Shown: in pieces, positions 1 to 8,981 of the stretch
Layout of the letters: the number at the start of each line of letters is the position of its first letter
Position numbering within the stretch: the first letter of the stretch is position 1
Source of the DNA: Enterocloster asparagiformis
GTDB lineage: Bacteria; Bacillota; Clostridia; Lachnospirales; Lachnospiraceae
Direction of reading: 5' to 3'
NCBI GenBank assembly: GCA_018380885.1
Contig: JAGZSY010000013.1
Coordinates: 62,001 to 126,000, forward strand
Length of the DNA stretch: 64,000 bases
The notes under the pieces: generated by a model
The model's database searches: none
What the model was told of the DNA's origin: nothing
Seen by the model: the letters and a program-made list of their open reading frames with translations, nothing else
Program-made: the position numbers and the translations under genes

Positions 1-36
1 TTTTTTGTAGACTCATTTCCTACCCCCTCTTCTATT

Positions 37-68
37 TAAAATGGCCGCCGCATATTATGCAGCGGCCA
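37..68 (-). terminator. Rho-independent terminator of the TAXI-TRAP operon
   Basis: Read on the minus strand, arms TGGCCGC and GCGGCCA (62-68 and 42-48) close a 13-nt loop and are followed by TTTT. It lies just past the stop codon of the last gene of the operon and is the natural end of that transcript. Confidence 0.75.
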
Positions 69-87
69 AGCCTATGTCCGGCATATG

Positions 88-1182
88 TCATTGAATATAG
101 CCTTTTTCTCTAAAATAACGTTCTGTGCCAGGATGAAGCGGCGCAATGGCCGTGTCGATGGTATTCTGGGCAGTGGCGCCTTTAACCCCCGCAAAGACAC
201 CCGTCCACTCATCATATTTTTCATCCAGCGTCTTGGCGATCTGATATGCCAGCTCTTCCGGGAAATCTTCTGTGACAACCAGAGCGTACGGGCTTCCCAC
301 TGTGTGATAATCTTCCTCCTGTCCCTTATAGGTACCCGCCGGTCTGGTAACTTCACTCAGATAGCTGCATGATTCAAGGAACTGCTTTTTCTGCTCATCG
401 CTGAATTCAATAAACCTTGCGCCTCCCGGCATGTTGAAAATTTCGGTCACAGACGAATGGGGGTCGCATGCGCAGATCCACAGAGAGTCGATTGTGGATG
501 TATTGAGCGCCTCATAGCTCTCCGACGGTGTGAGGTACTGTAAATCATAATAGTCCTCTCTCCCCATCTCTTTTAAAAGCTCTGAAATCAGGAGCTGACC
601 GGAATTTCCCTTATTGCAGATCGAAACCCTGGCTCCCTTCAGGTCCTCAATAGTCTGATACTCGGAGCCGGCGCGGACAATCACGCTGAGAAAGCTGTTC
701 GGAGAGCCATATAACGTGCGCAGCTGAGGATTGGGCGCAATTCCCTCACTCTCATCGCCATTATAATAGTTGTAAATATACGCGGCAGATGCCACCCCCA
801 TGGGCATCTCCCCGGTCGCCACACTGATCAGGTTCTCGCCTCCGCCGGTGGTGATCGCCGGCGTAATATTAATATTGTCATTGTTGGAGCTCACAACCTG
901 AGCTGCGGAGGACGTGTACATGTAAGTCCATCCCCCTGTGGTTGTGGCTCCGCAGGTAATTTCAGCCACTCCATCCACCACAGGAATCAGGTCATTGCCC
1001 TCAAATTTTGCCTCTGCCTGTGTTTGCGTATTCCCGGTCTCCTTTTCTTCTGCCGGCTGGACAGCAGCCGTCTCCGCCGTCTTAGCCGCTGTGGTACCGG
1101 GCTCGCTTTTCCCCGCGCACCCTGCCGATAAAACCATTGCGGAAATAAGTAAACCGCTGATTATACATCTGCTTTTTCTCAT
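88..1182 (-). CDS. TAXI-family TRAP transporter substrate-binding lipoprotein (second copy)
   Basis: Extracytoplasmic substrate-binding subunit of a TRAP transporter of the TAXI type (TRAP-associated extracytoplasmic immunogenic). A basic start and hydrophobic segment lead to a lipobox (LSAGC, Cys22), so it should be lipid-anchored outside the membrane. A charged E/T/A linker follows, then the TAXI fold with the family-typical TTGG and ITTGG stretches and PSESYEALNT. The C-terminus APLHPGTERYFREKGYIQ closely matches the other binding protein of this operon (3103-4140), so the two are paralogues. ATG at 1182 is preceded by AAAGGAGGAG. It is the last gene of the operon, 21 bp after the fused permease. 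TAXI proteins usually bind glutamate or small di/tricarboxylates; the ligand cannot be read here, but the dehydratase neighbours favour a polycarboxylate. Confidence 0.92.
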   Translation of the reverse strand: MRKSRCIISGLLISAMVLSAGCAGKSEPGTTAAKTAETAAVQPAEEKETGNTQTQAEAKFEGNDLIPVVDGVAEITCGATTTGGWTYMYTSSAAQVVSSNNDNINITPAITTGGGENLISVATGEMPMGVASAAYIYNYYNGDESEGIAPNPQLRTLYGSPNSFLSVIVRAGSEYQTIEDLKGARVSICNKGNSGQLLISELLKEMGREDYYDLQYLTPSESYEALNTSTIDSLWICACDPHSSVTEIFNMPGGARFIEFSDEQKKQFLESCSYLSEVTRPAGTYKGQEEDYHTVGSPYALVVTEDFPEELAYQIAKTLDEKYDEWTGVFAGVKGATAQNTIDTAIAPLHPGTERYFREKGYIQ

Positions 1183-1203
1183 ATCTACTCCTCCTTTTAT
1201 TGT

Positions 1204-3075
1204 TTAAGCTATCGCCACATTTTCCTTCCGATTACTCAGATAAAGAACTATAACCAGAATATAACCTGCTATTGTCAACGGCAGCTGCGGTAAAATCAAC
1301 AGGACTCCCCCGACCACCCACAAGATCCGCTTTGGCATATTGACGCTCCGGTTGATATACCCCTGTATGCCAACCGACATTCCAACCACGCCCAACACAC
1401 AGTTGATAAATACAAATGCAATGCTATACCACGATCCAATCATAAGCAGTTCCGGCTGGAACCCAAAACAAAACGCAATCAGAAACGCCGGAAGCGCCAT
1501 TTTAAATGCTATTATGCCGATTTTTGCCGCCCCCTCTTTGGCAATCGGCGCTGCTGCAAACGCAGCCATGGCAACCGGAGGTGTAATCGCAGACATTGCG
1601 CCGAAATAGAGTACAAACAGATGAGCTCCGATTGTCGGAACACCCAGGGCAACCAGCGACGGAGCCGCCAGAATCGCCAGAATAATATAACAGGCAGAGG
1701 CCGGCAGTCCCATTCCCATAATCAGAGAACCAATCATGACCAGTATCATCAGAAGCCATAACCTTCCATCAGCCATGGCAATTAAAATATTCGACAATTT
1801 CAGAATCAGGCCGGAGGTCTGCAGAGACATCAGGATGAGTCCCGCGCAAGCGCACGCCATAATGACCGTCATTGAACTCTTGGCTGTTTTTACCAAAATA
1901 TGGTACCATTCCCGTTTCAGGGTCTGTCGAAGGTTTTTCTTTGTCATTGCCAGGATCAACAGCAGAATACAGCAGTAGATACACGCCCTGTAGGCGGGAT
2001 ATTGTAATACTCCCAGGACAAGGATCAGAACAACCAACGGCGGCAGATAAATGTACCCGCTCTCTTTCAGCAGCTTTTTACCGTTTGGAAGCTCTTCTTT
2101 TGGTATGCCCTGCAGGTTAAGAGCTCTCGCCCGCAAATCAACGTTGACGAACAGCGCCAGATAATAGAGAATTGCGGGGATCAGCGCCGCAAGACACACC
2201 TGCCAATAGGTTATTCCCACGATATCGGCCATGATAAAGGCCGCCGCGCCCATAACCGGAGGCATGATCAGGCCTCCCGTAGAGGCAACCGACTCTACCG
2301 CGCCGGCATACGCGGAATCATAGCCCACCTTTTTCATCAGAGGGATTGTGATTGTCCCAGTACCGACAACATTTGCAACCGCGCTTCCACTGATCGAGCC
2401 GAACAGCGCGCTTCCAAAAATCGACACCTTGGCAGGGCCTCCCCGCAGCTTTCCAAAACCTGAGTTAGCCCACTCCAGAAAGAACTCGCTTCCCCCCAGC
2501 GTTTCCAATAGTTGTCCAAACAAAAGGAATATAAAAACCTGATCGGTTGATACGCCCAGAATACTGCTGAAAATACCCTCCGTACACATATAGGTCATAC
2601 TGATCAGATTGCCAAACTTAACCCCGGCATGTTTAAACATTCCCGGCATATAGCTTCCAAAGTATGCGTATCCCAGAAATATGATGGCGATCAACGGCAT
2701 CGCCCACCCCGTCACTTTTCTGGTGCCCCACAATACCAATATTGCCAAAAGCACGCCGAACACTTTATCGGATGTGCCCGGGATAGCAAGGCGCATCGGT
2801 TTGGCCATAGCCCCCCAGTTTAACGCCACATTCAGGCAGGCCGTCAACGCTAAGACTGCGCAGACCATTCCCAGAATGTATGAGAGCCTCCTCATTCCCA
2901 GTTTTTCAGGCCTGTTTTTAGGATAGTAGAGATATACGATCGCCAGTCCTAATCCCAAATGTACTGCCCGCTGCGCCATTCCCGGCAGCGGCATGTAAAG
3001 AGCTGTATAAATTTGGAAGATTGTGAGGGTGGCTGCCAACACTCCGGCCACCCGGTCTGATATTTTCTCTATCAA
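1204..3075 (-). CDS. TRAP transporter fused permease (DctQM-type, TAXI family)
   Basis: Membrane component of a TAXI-TRAP secondary transporter, normally driven by an ion gradient. At 623 aa it fuses the small DctQ-like part (first roughly 130 residues, four hydrophobic helices) to the large DctM-like part with many helices, including the glycine/serine-rich stretches GSISGSAVANVVGTGT and GMGLPASACYIILA typical of the DctM channel. The start is TTG at 3075, supported by GAGGAGG six bases upstream; no good ATG competes. It sits between two TAXI binding lipoproteins, so one channel probably serves two receptors. Same operon as the aconitase/PrpD-type enzymes upstream, which should act on the imported acid. 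Confidence 0.93.
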   Translation of the reverse strand: MIEKISDRVAGVLAATLTIFQIYTALYMPLPGMAQRAVHLGLGLAIVYLYYPKNRPEKLGMRRLSYILGMVCAVLALTACLNVALNWGAMAKPMRLAIPGTSDKVFGVLLAILVLWGTRKVTGWAMPLIAIIFLGYAYFGSYMPGMFKHAGVKFGNLISMTYMCTEGIFSSILGVSTDQVFIFLLFGQLLETLGGSEFFLEWANSGFGKLRGGPAKVSIFGSALFGSISGSAVANVVGTGTITIPLMKKVGYDSAYAGAVESVASTGGLIMPPVMGAAAFIMADIVGITYWQVCLAALIPAILYYLALFVNVDLRARALNLQGIPKEELPNGKKLLKESGYIYLPPLVVLILVLGVLQYPAYRACIYCCILLLILAMTKKNLRQTLKREWYHILVKTAKSSMTVIMACACAGLILMSLQTSGLILKLSNILIAMADGRLWLLMILVMIGSLIMGMGLPASACYIILAILAAPSLVALGVPTIGAHLFVLYFGAMSAITPPVAMAAFAAAPIAKEGAAKIGIIAFKMALPAFLIAFCFGFQPELLMIGSWYSIAFVFINCVLGVVGMSVGIQGYINRSVNMPKRILWVVGGVLLILPQLPLTIAGYILVIVLYLSNRKENVAIA

Positions 3076-3102
3076 AATGTCCTCCTCGCATTTGTCCGTA
3101 AG

Positions 3103-4140
3103 TTATTGAATTAACCCCTTCTCCTTTGCATAGCGCTCCACTCCGGGATGAAGCGGCGCATATGCAGCGTTCACAACCGCTTCCAATGTAGAACCTTCCA
3201 CATTTGATGCGATGGAAACCCATTCCTCATAATGTTCATCCAATGCTTTCGCAATCTGATAAGCCGTTTCCTCCGGAAAATCTTCCCGGACTACCAGTGC
3301 ATACGGGCTTCCCCAGCTGATCACATCTTTGTCCTGCCCCTCGTAGGTTCCCGCCGGCCGAACGCTGGGACTCATATACGGAATATTGGCAGTGATCTGA
3401 TCGATTTTATCCTGGGGAATATCCAAAAATCTAAAATTTCCGGTCATGAACAATTCTGTCATCGCCGTATGCGGGTCAGACGTATTCGTGATAAAACCGT
3501 CAATCGTGCCTGTTACCATGGCATCCTTGCTCTCATTCATTGTCAGATACTGCAGATCAAAATAATCATCCGCCATGCCGAATACCTTCAGGCAGCCATA
3601 GATCGATTCAGCCGCCGATCCTCCCTGATTTCCGATGGAAACCTTCTTTCCTTTCAAATCTTCCAGGGTCTCGTAAGACGAATTTTTCGCTACAATTACG
3701 CTGAAGGTTGTGGCCTTGGATACCCAGAGGGTTCTCAGGTTTTTATTTTCAGTGATCCCCTCGTCCGTATCTCCATCATAGAACTGCGCAACCACGTTGC
3801 TCCCTGCGATTCCCATCGGCATCTCGTTGTTGACAATACGGACCATATTTTCGCTTCCGCCTGTGGTGATCTGCGCAGTCACGTTAACCCCATCCACATA
3901 TTTGTTAATAATCTCAGCACATGCCGCTCCCCAAAGGTAAGTAAAGCCCCCTGTGGTGGCCGTGCCCATCATAACCTCTTCCTTGCCGCTAGAGGACTGG
4001 CTCTCCGCGGCGGTTGTCGCCGCCGCTTCCGTTTTCGTTTCCGTTGCCTGGGAAGCCGCCCCTGTACTCGCATTCCCACAGCCCATCAAATTCCCCATAA
4101 AAACAAATGTCAACGCAATCAGTATATTTCTTCTTTTCAT
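3103..4140 (-). CDS. TAXI-family TRAP transporter substrate-binding lipoprotein (first copy)
   Basis: Substrate-binding lipoprotein of the same TAXI-TRAP system. The start is placed at ATG 4140, not at ATG 4158 six codons upstream, because AGGAGAAGG sits four bases before 4140; this gives 345 aa. A hydrophobic signal ends in a lipobox (NLMGC, Cys21), followed by an A/T/E-rich linker and a TAXI domain with ATTGGFTYLWG and QITTGGSENM near the start and APLHPGVERYAKEKGLIQ at the end. It is clearly paralogous to the protein at 88-1182 but diverged, which suggests different ligand ranges or affinities. It lies 85 bp after the second prpD-like gene and 27 bp before the permease. Confidence 0.93.
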   Translation of the reverse strand: MKRRNILIALTFVFMGNLMGCGNASTGAASQATETKTEAAATTAAESQSSSGKEEVMMGTATTGGFTYLWGAACAEIINKYVDGVNVTAQITTGGSENMVRIVNNEMPMGIAGSNVVAQFYDGDTDEGITENKNLRTLWVSKATTFSVIVAKNSSYETLEDLKGKKVSIGNQGGSAAESIYGCLKVFGMADDYFDLQYLTMNESKDAMVTGTIDGFITNTSDPHTAMTELFMTGNFRFLDIPQDKIDQITANIPYMSPSVRPAGTYEGQDKDVISWGSPYALVVREDFPEETAYQIAKALDEHYEEWVSIASNVEGSTLEAVVNAAYAPLHPGVERYAKEKGLIQ

Positions 4141-4225
4141 ATACCTTCTCCTATTCATGTAAAATTTTGGAACTACAATCCATTATAATTCTGTTTCTCA
4201 TATGACGGATATGGAAATTTATTCC

Positions 4226-5581
4226 TTATTTTCCAAAATTCATAATTTTATCTGCGTTCTCAAGTTCAAGTATTAAATTCTCTAAAGCTGAAACCTCCCA
4301 CTCCTCCATCCCTTCCCCCGCCAACCCTCTAAACTTCCGCTTCTCCTGCTCCTCGGTCAGCGGCCGGGCCACGCTTCCGGACATATCGTCCACCTGCTCC
4401 GTGAGCTCGGCGCCGTCCTTTGTGGTCAGGCGCAGGCGGCAGCCCCATCTGGAGGGGTAGCGCTGCGTGAACAGCGGGTCGGCCTTTACCTGAACGTTTC
4501 CGGCGATTTTTCTGATCAGTGGATCGCCGATGGCCTCCGGCGTAAACTCCGCCAGGGATACATTTCCCCGCACCAGGGCCGCGGCCACTGTGTAGGGGAT
4601 GCTGAATTTCGCCTCCACCGCGCTGGACGGATAGCTCTGGGAGCCGCACTGCAGAACGCCCACCTCGTACGTCTCCACAATGATGCGCTCCACCCGGGCC
4701 GGATCGGCCTTTTCCCGCAGCGCCAGCGCACCGTCGATGGCGTGGTGGGTGCTGCGGCAGCAGGGGTAGGGCTTCTTGTCGATCTTCAGGATTTCGTATT
4801 CCGTTCCAATCCCCCTGGCCAGCTTTTCCAAATCAAATGAATCCGTCACCGCCCGGTACAAGCCCCCGTCCTTTGCGTCCAGAATCCGCTCCGGGCCGGT
4901 CATGCCGCCCCTGGCCAGCACCGCGGCCGTCAGGCCGTTCACCGCAGCCCGGGCGGGATGCAGCTTCTTACAGGTGGCGCCCTCCTCCAGGAAGGCCCAC
5001 AGCCCCGAGGACTGGGTGCCCGCCATTCCCAGGGCGGATACCATCTGCTCCTCGTCCAGCCCCAGAAGATGCCCGGCGGCAGCCGCGGCCCCAAAGGTGC
5101 CGATGATCCCGGTGCCGTGCCATCCCCGCTTCCGGTTGCTGGCCACGTCCATGGCCATCCCAACCCTGGCCATGACCTCGTAGCCGGCGATCACCGCCTC
5201 CAACAGGTGCCTGCCCGACTCCCCCAGCGCCTCGGCCAGAGTCCAGGCCGTCTCCACCACCACCGCGCCCACGTGGGATTTGGAGCCGGTGTGCACGTCG
5301 TCCAGTTCCAGGGCGTGTCCCATTATGCCGTTCAACAGAAGCGCCTGGAACACGTCCAGGGAGAACCCCTGCCCCCACACGCCGGCCGCCCGCCCGGCGG
5401 GCACACCACACCACTGTCTCAGCTCCCGGCACAGTTCCGGTATCTCCTCATACCGGGCCGCCCCCAGAGCGCAGCCGATGCTGTCCAGCACGCAGTATTT
5501 TGCGGCTCTCACCACCTCCTCAGGCGCCTGCTCCAAGCGGAAATCAACTGCAAAACCGGCCAGCTTTCTAAGCTCCGCCAT
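4226..5581 (-). CDS. MmgE/PrpD family dehydratase-like protein (copy B)
   Basis: MmgE/PrpD superfamily, 451 aa, near the usual length (about 450). Members dehydrate 2-methylcitrate or citrate (PrpD), decarboxylate cis-aconitate or epimerise iminodisuccinate, so the family name does not fix the reaction. Family landmarks seen: DSIGCALGA near residue 33, a histidine-rich ALELDDVHTGSKSHVG, RKRGWHGTGIIGTFGAAAAAG, KKLHPARAAVNGL and KPYPCCRSTHHAIDGAL. ATG 5581 follows GGGGGGAG. It is 20 bp from the leuD-like gene. Its N-terminus and several motifs differ from the other copy (7410-8792), so the two probably handle different substrates or form a heteromer. Cytoplasmic. Confidence 0.88.
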   Translation of the reverse strand: MAELRKLAGFAVDFRLEQAPEEVVRAAKYCVLDSIGCALGAARYEEIPELCRELRQWCGVPAGRAAGVWGQGFSLDVFQALLLNGIMGHALELDDVHTGSKSHVGAVVVETAWTLAEALGESGRHLLEAVIAGYEVMARVGMAMDVASNRKRGWHGTGIIGTFGAAAAAGHLLGLDEEQMVSALGMAGTQSSGLWAFLEEGATCKKLHPARAAVNGLTAAVLARGGMTGPERILDAKDGGLYRAVTDSFDLEKLARGIGTEYEILKIDKKPYPCCRSTHHAIDGALALREKADPARVERIIVETYEVGVLQCGSQSYPSSAVEAKFSIPYTVAAALVRGNVSLAEFTPEAIGDPLIRKIAGNVQVKADPLFTQRYPSRWGCRLRLTTKDGAELTEQVDDMSGSVARPLTEEQEKRKFRGLAGEGMEEWEVSALENLILELENADKIMNFGK

Positions 5582-5601
5582 ATTCTCCCCCCTTCATTCC
5601 G

Positions 5602-6108
5602 TCAAATATCCAGAGAATTGTATTTTTCTATGTAATTGAGCAGCCCGCCCTCGCTGACAATCTTGATCTCCTTGTCAGACAGCTTGAACTCCATGGCAAA
5701 GTCCGGATCATTCTTCTTGTGGATAACGCGCCCTTTTACGTCCACCACCAGCTCATCCCCGTCCTCGATGCGGTCGGTATCGCATTCGATCAGCAGCATC
5801 CCGTTGTTGATGGCGTTGCGGTAGAAAATACGCCCAAAGCTCTTGGAGAGGACCGCTCCCACACCCGCCTCTTTGATAATCAGCGGCGCGATCTCGCGGC
5901 TGGAACCGCAGCCGAAATTCCGGTCCGCCACGATGAAATCGTCCTCCCGCACCTCCCGGGCAAATTCCGGCCTGGCATCCTCCAAAACATGTTTCGCGTA
6001 CTCCTTCGGATTCGCACGCAGAGAAATCAACCTCCCCGGCGCAATGGAATCCGTGCTCACATTGCTGCCAAATTTCCAGGCTTTTCCTTTTATTTCATCC
6101 CTGATCAT
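5602..6108 (-). CDS. LeuD-like small subunit of an aconitase-family hydratase
   Basis: Swivel-domain small subunit (168 aa) of a two-subunit hydro-lyase in the 3-isopropylmalate dehydratase/homoaconitase/dimethylmalate dehydratase group. The hallmark NFGCGSSRE is at residues 64-72, followed by KSFGRIFYRNAINNGM. The usual histidine after SRE (SREHA) is isoleucine here (SREIA), a variation that could bear on substrate choice. ATG 6108 follows AGGAGGAGG, 16 bp after the large-subunit gene, so the two should be made together. It is unlikely to serve leucine synthesis: no other leu genes are present and the operon carries TRAP transport and PrpD-like enzymes. Confidence 0.9.
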   Translation of the reverse strand: MIRDEIKGKAWKFGSNVSTDSIAPGRLISLRANPKEYAKHVLEDARPEFAREVREDDFIVADRNFGCGSSREIAPLIIKEAGVGAVLSKSFGRIFYRNAINNGMLLIECDTDRIEDGDELVVDVKGRVIHKKNDPDFAMEFKLSDKEIKIVSEGGLLNYIEKYNSLDI

Positions 6109-6124
6109 AACTGTTTTCCTCCTC

Positions 6125-7381
6125 CTACATGACCTCTCGCGGATCTGTGATAAAGCCGCGCAGCGCCGTTGCCGCCGCCGTTGCCGGGCTTGACAGGTAA
6201 ATGCTTGCGGTGGGATTTCCCATTCTCCCTTTGAAATTGCGGTTCTGCGTGGCCACCACCACCTCGTTGTCCGCCGGAATCCCCTGGTGGACGCCCATGC
6301 AGGGGCCGCAGTTGGGGGCCTCGATCATAGCCCCAGCCTCCGCAAGCGCCAGCAGCGTCCCGTCCTGCATGCACTCCTTGTACACCGCAGCGGAGTTGGG
6401 AATCACCAAAAGGCGCAGCCCCTTTGCGATCTTCTTCCCCCGCAGGATGTCCGCGGCCACGTGCAGGTCCTCGGTGCGGCCGTTGGTGCAGCTTCCGATG
6501 AACACCATATCCACCTTCTGGTCCGCACAGTTCTTCGCCAAATCCACGTTGTGCACATAGTGGGGCTTCGCCACCATGGGCTCCAGGGCCGCGGCGTCAA
6601 TGTCGATCACCCGCTCAAAATCAGCGTCCTCGTCCCCGCGGATTTCCCGGTAATCCGCTTCCCTGCCAAACTTCTTCAAAAATTCTCTCGTATGCCCGTC
6701 GGTCTCCATAATGGCCGCCTTAGCGCCAACGTCCACCCCCATGCTGGTGATGGTGAGCCGCCCCGCCATATCCAGCGCGTGAATGGTGTCGCCCCTGAAC
6801 TCCAGGGCCTTATAGATGGCCTGGTCCGACTGGATAATACCTGCCAGCTTCAGCATAATATCCTTGGCATACACGCCCTTGGGCAGTTCCCCGTTCACAT
6901 TAATCCGGAAGGTCTCGGGCACCTTGATCCAGGTTTTTCCGTAGCGCGTGACCGCCACCATGTCGGTGGAACCGCAGCCCGTGGCAAAAGCGCCGAAGGC
7001 GCCGTGCACCGTAGTGTGGGAATCTCCCACGATGCAGACCGAGCCGCATTTTAAATAATCCTCGTACACGTGGGCGTGTACATGTCCCGTTCCGCCTTCC
7101 TCCCAGTGGCAGTTATGGCTGCACGCGTACCTCCTGGTCAGCGCGTGCTCGTTGGCCACCTCCCTTGTGGGAACCGGGCCGAACTCGTTGGCAAACAAAA
7201 TCCGCTCCGAATCAAATACCGGATCGTCCTGATACCCCCTCTCGTTCATCAGCCGGACCAAAAGCGGTCCCGAGCCGTCGTGGAGGGCCGCAAAGTCCAC
7301 ATCCACCACCACCGTCTCACCCGCGTGCACCGGCCTTCCCATCTTTTCACTTAATATCTTTTCTACCAATGTCTGTCCCAT
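6125..7381 (-). CDS. LeuC-like large subunit of an aconitase-family hydratase (iron-sulfur)
   Basis: Large subunit (418 aa) of the same hydro-lyase; the length fits the short archaeal/clostridial homoaconitase-type LeuC class. The [4Fe-4S] ligands are visible as C298 in IGSCTNGR and C358/C361 in PNCGPCMG; GDSHTTVHGAFG and ATGCGSTD (119-140) are the conserved active-site stretches. The enzyme should dehydrate/rehydrate a 2- or 3-hydroxy acid in the cytoplasm through an unsaturated intermediate, and the cluster will be oxygen-sensitive. ATG 7381 follows AGGAGGAG. It lies between a prpD-like gene and its small subunit. Substrate candidates by family: methylcitrate/methylaconitate, citrate/aconitate, citramalate or dimethylmalate; the sequence does not decide. 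Confidence 0.92.
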   Translation of the reverse strand: MGQTLVEKILSEKMGRPVHAGETVVVDVDFAALHDGSGPLLVRLMNERGYQDDPVFDSERILFANEFGPVPTREVANEHALTRRYACSHNCHWEEGGTGHVHAHVYEDYLKCGSVCIVGDSHTTVHGAFGAFATGCGSTDMVAVTRYGKTWIKVPETFRINVNGELPKGVYAKDIMLKLAGIIQSDQAIYKALEFRGDTIHALDMAGRLTITSMGVDVGAKAAIMETDGHTREFLKKFGREADYREIRGDEDADFERVIDIDAAALEPMVAKPHYVHNVDLAKNCADQKVDMVFIGSCTNGRTEDLHVAADILRGKKIAKGLRLLVIPNSAAVYKECMQDGTLLALAEAGAMIEAPNCGPCMGVHQGIPADNEVVVATQNRNFKGRMGNPTASIYLSSPATAAATALRGFITDPREVM

Positions 7382-7409
7382 AAAACCTGTCTCCTCCTGA
7401 ATTATTTGG

Positions 7410-8792
7410 CTAAATATCCGCGTTCCCGATTTTCAACGCGTTCAGCAGCGGCGAAACCCCGTCCAGCTTTTCGATGCCCTGCAGCAGCTCCGCCAGCCGC
7501 TTTGTCTGCTCCTCCGTGTAATCGTGCTCCAGATTGTTGGCGAATTTTGTCATCACCGCGTCCAGATCCACCGGATTCTGGGGCGTCCCCTTCTCCCACC
7601 GTTGGTCAAACACAAATTCCTTACCGTCCTTCAGGCGGATTTTCACCCATCCCGGGAAATATCCCGGATTGCGCTTCCCGTCGTCGGCCACGCATTTCAC
7701 CCGGCTCATCAGACTGCTGATTTGGCTGTCCCTCACCAGGCGCATGTCGATCTCCCAGGGGCTGACCTTTCCCTTGGAGAGCGCCACGCTCGCCACGTAG
7801 GGCAGGCTGAAACGCATCATGTAATCGGTCTGGGGATTTTTCTTGGCCCCCTCCGGCTCGCATACGATGTGATAGCAGCGCTCCTCGATGCGGCACTCGA
7901 TTTCATCCACATCCGCTGCCTTGACCCCGTATTTTTCCCTGGCCTCCAGCACACAGTCGATAAAGGAATGGGTCATGTGGCAGACCGGGTACATTTTGAA
8001 GGTAATTTCCGGGGTGTGCCACACTGTGCCCAGATTGTCAAATTCCTCCGCCCCGCAGGCCAGACCGCAATGGGTCTTAAACAGTCCGAAATCTCCCTCG
8101 AACACTTCCCTCGCGCCGGTGAAGCCCGCCATCGCCAGCTTCAGCGCGTACACCGCGCTGTGGGCAGCCCAGCCCGGATGAAGCTTTTTCACCCAACTGC
8201 CGTCCCGGAGAAATTCCTGCAGCCCCGCGGCCTGGCTGCCGCAGATTCCCAGGGCGTTGACCAGAATATCCTTGGGCGCCTTGTAGAGCTTTCCTGCCAC
8301 GCAGGCCGCCGCGAAAGACGATACGATTCCGGTTCCATGATACCCCACGTCGTGGAACCTTCCTTTGGCCGACAGGGCCAGCCGCACAATCACTTCCCAG
8401 CCGATGATGATGGCCTCGTAGATTTCCCGCCCGGAGGCTCCCACCGCCTCCCCGATGCAGATTGCCGTGCTGACCACCGCCGCGCTGGGGTGGACAATCC
8501 CGCCCACATGGGTGTCGTCGTAATCCGATCCATGGATTAATCCGGCGTTATACAGCACCGCGTCCGCGGCCTGGACCTTGTCCCCGCTCCCCCACAGGGT
8601 GCACGCAGGCCGGCTCCCGTTCTCCATCACCACCCGCCGTATGGCCTGGGCGTGCTCGGCCTCCAGATTTGCCATTGCGACGCCAAAGGTGTCCATCAGC
8701 AACAGCTTTCCATATCCAATCACATTGGCCGGAATCGTCTCCAAGGTCTGTTCCAGGGTAAACTCCGCAATTCGCTCGGAAATTGTTTTCAT
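7410..8792 (-). CDS. MmgE/PrpD family dehydratase-like protein (copy A)
   Basis: First gene of the polycarboxylate operon, 460 aa, MmgE/PrpD superfamily. Seen: LLMDTFGVAMANL near residue 31, YNAGLIHGSDYDDTHVGGIVHPSA, GRFHDVGYHGTGIVSSFAAA, KKLHPGWAAHSAVYAL and KMYPVCHMTHSFIDC. These are the family counterparts of the motifs in copy B (4226-5581), but identity is low. PrpD-type enzymes make the unsaturated acid (for example methylaconitate) that an aconitase-type enzyme then rehydrates; the adjacent LeuCD-like pair fits that two-step scheme. ATG 8792 follows AAGGAGAGG. Expression probably starts at the TATAAT at 8824-8829 and is controlled by the divergent LysR gene. Confidence 0.9.
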   Translation of the reverse strand: MKTISERIAEFTLEQTLETIPANVIGYGKLLLMDTFGVAMANLEAEHAQAIRRVVMENGSRPACTLWGSGDKVQAADAVLYNAGLIHGSDYDDTHVGGIVHPSAAVVSTAICIGEAVGASGREIYEAIIIGWEVIVRLALSAKGRFHDVGYHGTGIVSSFAAACVAGKLYKAPKDILVNALGICGSQAAGLQEFLRDGSWVKKLHPGWAAHSAVYALKLAMAGFTGAREVFEGDFGLFKTHCGLACGAEEFDNLGTVWHTPEITFKMYPVCHMTHSFIDCVLEAREKYGVKAADVDEIECRIEERCYHIVCEPEGAKKNPQTDYMMRFSLPYVASVALSKGKVSPWEIDMRLVRDSQISSLMSRVKCVADDGKRNPGYFPGWVKIRLKDGKEFVFDQRWEKGTPQNPVDLDAVMTKFANNLEHDYTEEQTKRLAELLQGIEKLDGVSPLLNALKIGNADI

Positions 8793-8823
8793 ATACCTCT
8801 CCTTACTTTTGATTTATATTTAC

Positions 8824-8853
8824 ATTATAATTAACACATTGTCGCAAATCCAA
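8824..8853 (-). promoter_or_regulatory. Promoter of the prpD/leuCD/TAXI operon
   Basis: On the minus strand a perfect -10 TATAAT (8824-8829) is preceded at 18 bp by a weak TTGGAT -35 (8848-8853), about 30 bp before the first prpD-like start. The weak -35 suits an activator-dependent LysR-type promoter. Confidence 0.6.
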
Positions 8854-8903
8854 TATGTAATCCAGATGTTTTATATTCAAATTTCCTATGATATACCCAA
8901 AAC

Positions 8904-8932
8904 TTGACATTTTACAGCATTTAACCTAAACT
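8904..8932 (+). promoter_or_regulatory. Promoter of the LysR gene
   Basis: TTGACA (8904-8909), 17-bp spacer, TAAACT (8927-8932), 50 bp before the LysR start. It is back to back with the operon promoter, the usual layout for an autoregulated LysR gene; its binding site should lie in 8830-8930, but no clear T-N11-A palindrome was settled on. Confidence 0.6.
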
Positions 8933-8981
8933 ATTACTGCAACATCAAGAATATCAGCTATATTCGCAGAAAGGGCCGGCA

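Noticed and set aside
5602..7381. Leucine biosynthesis leuCD
   Set aside because: No leuA or leuB, small-subunit motif variant, and transporter/PrpD context point to a catabolic hydratase.
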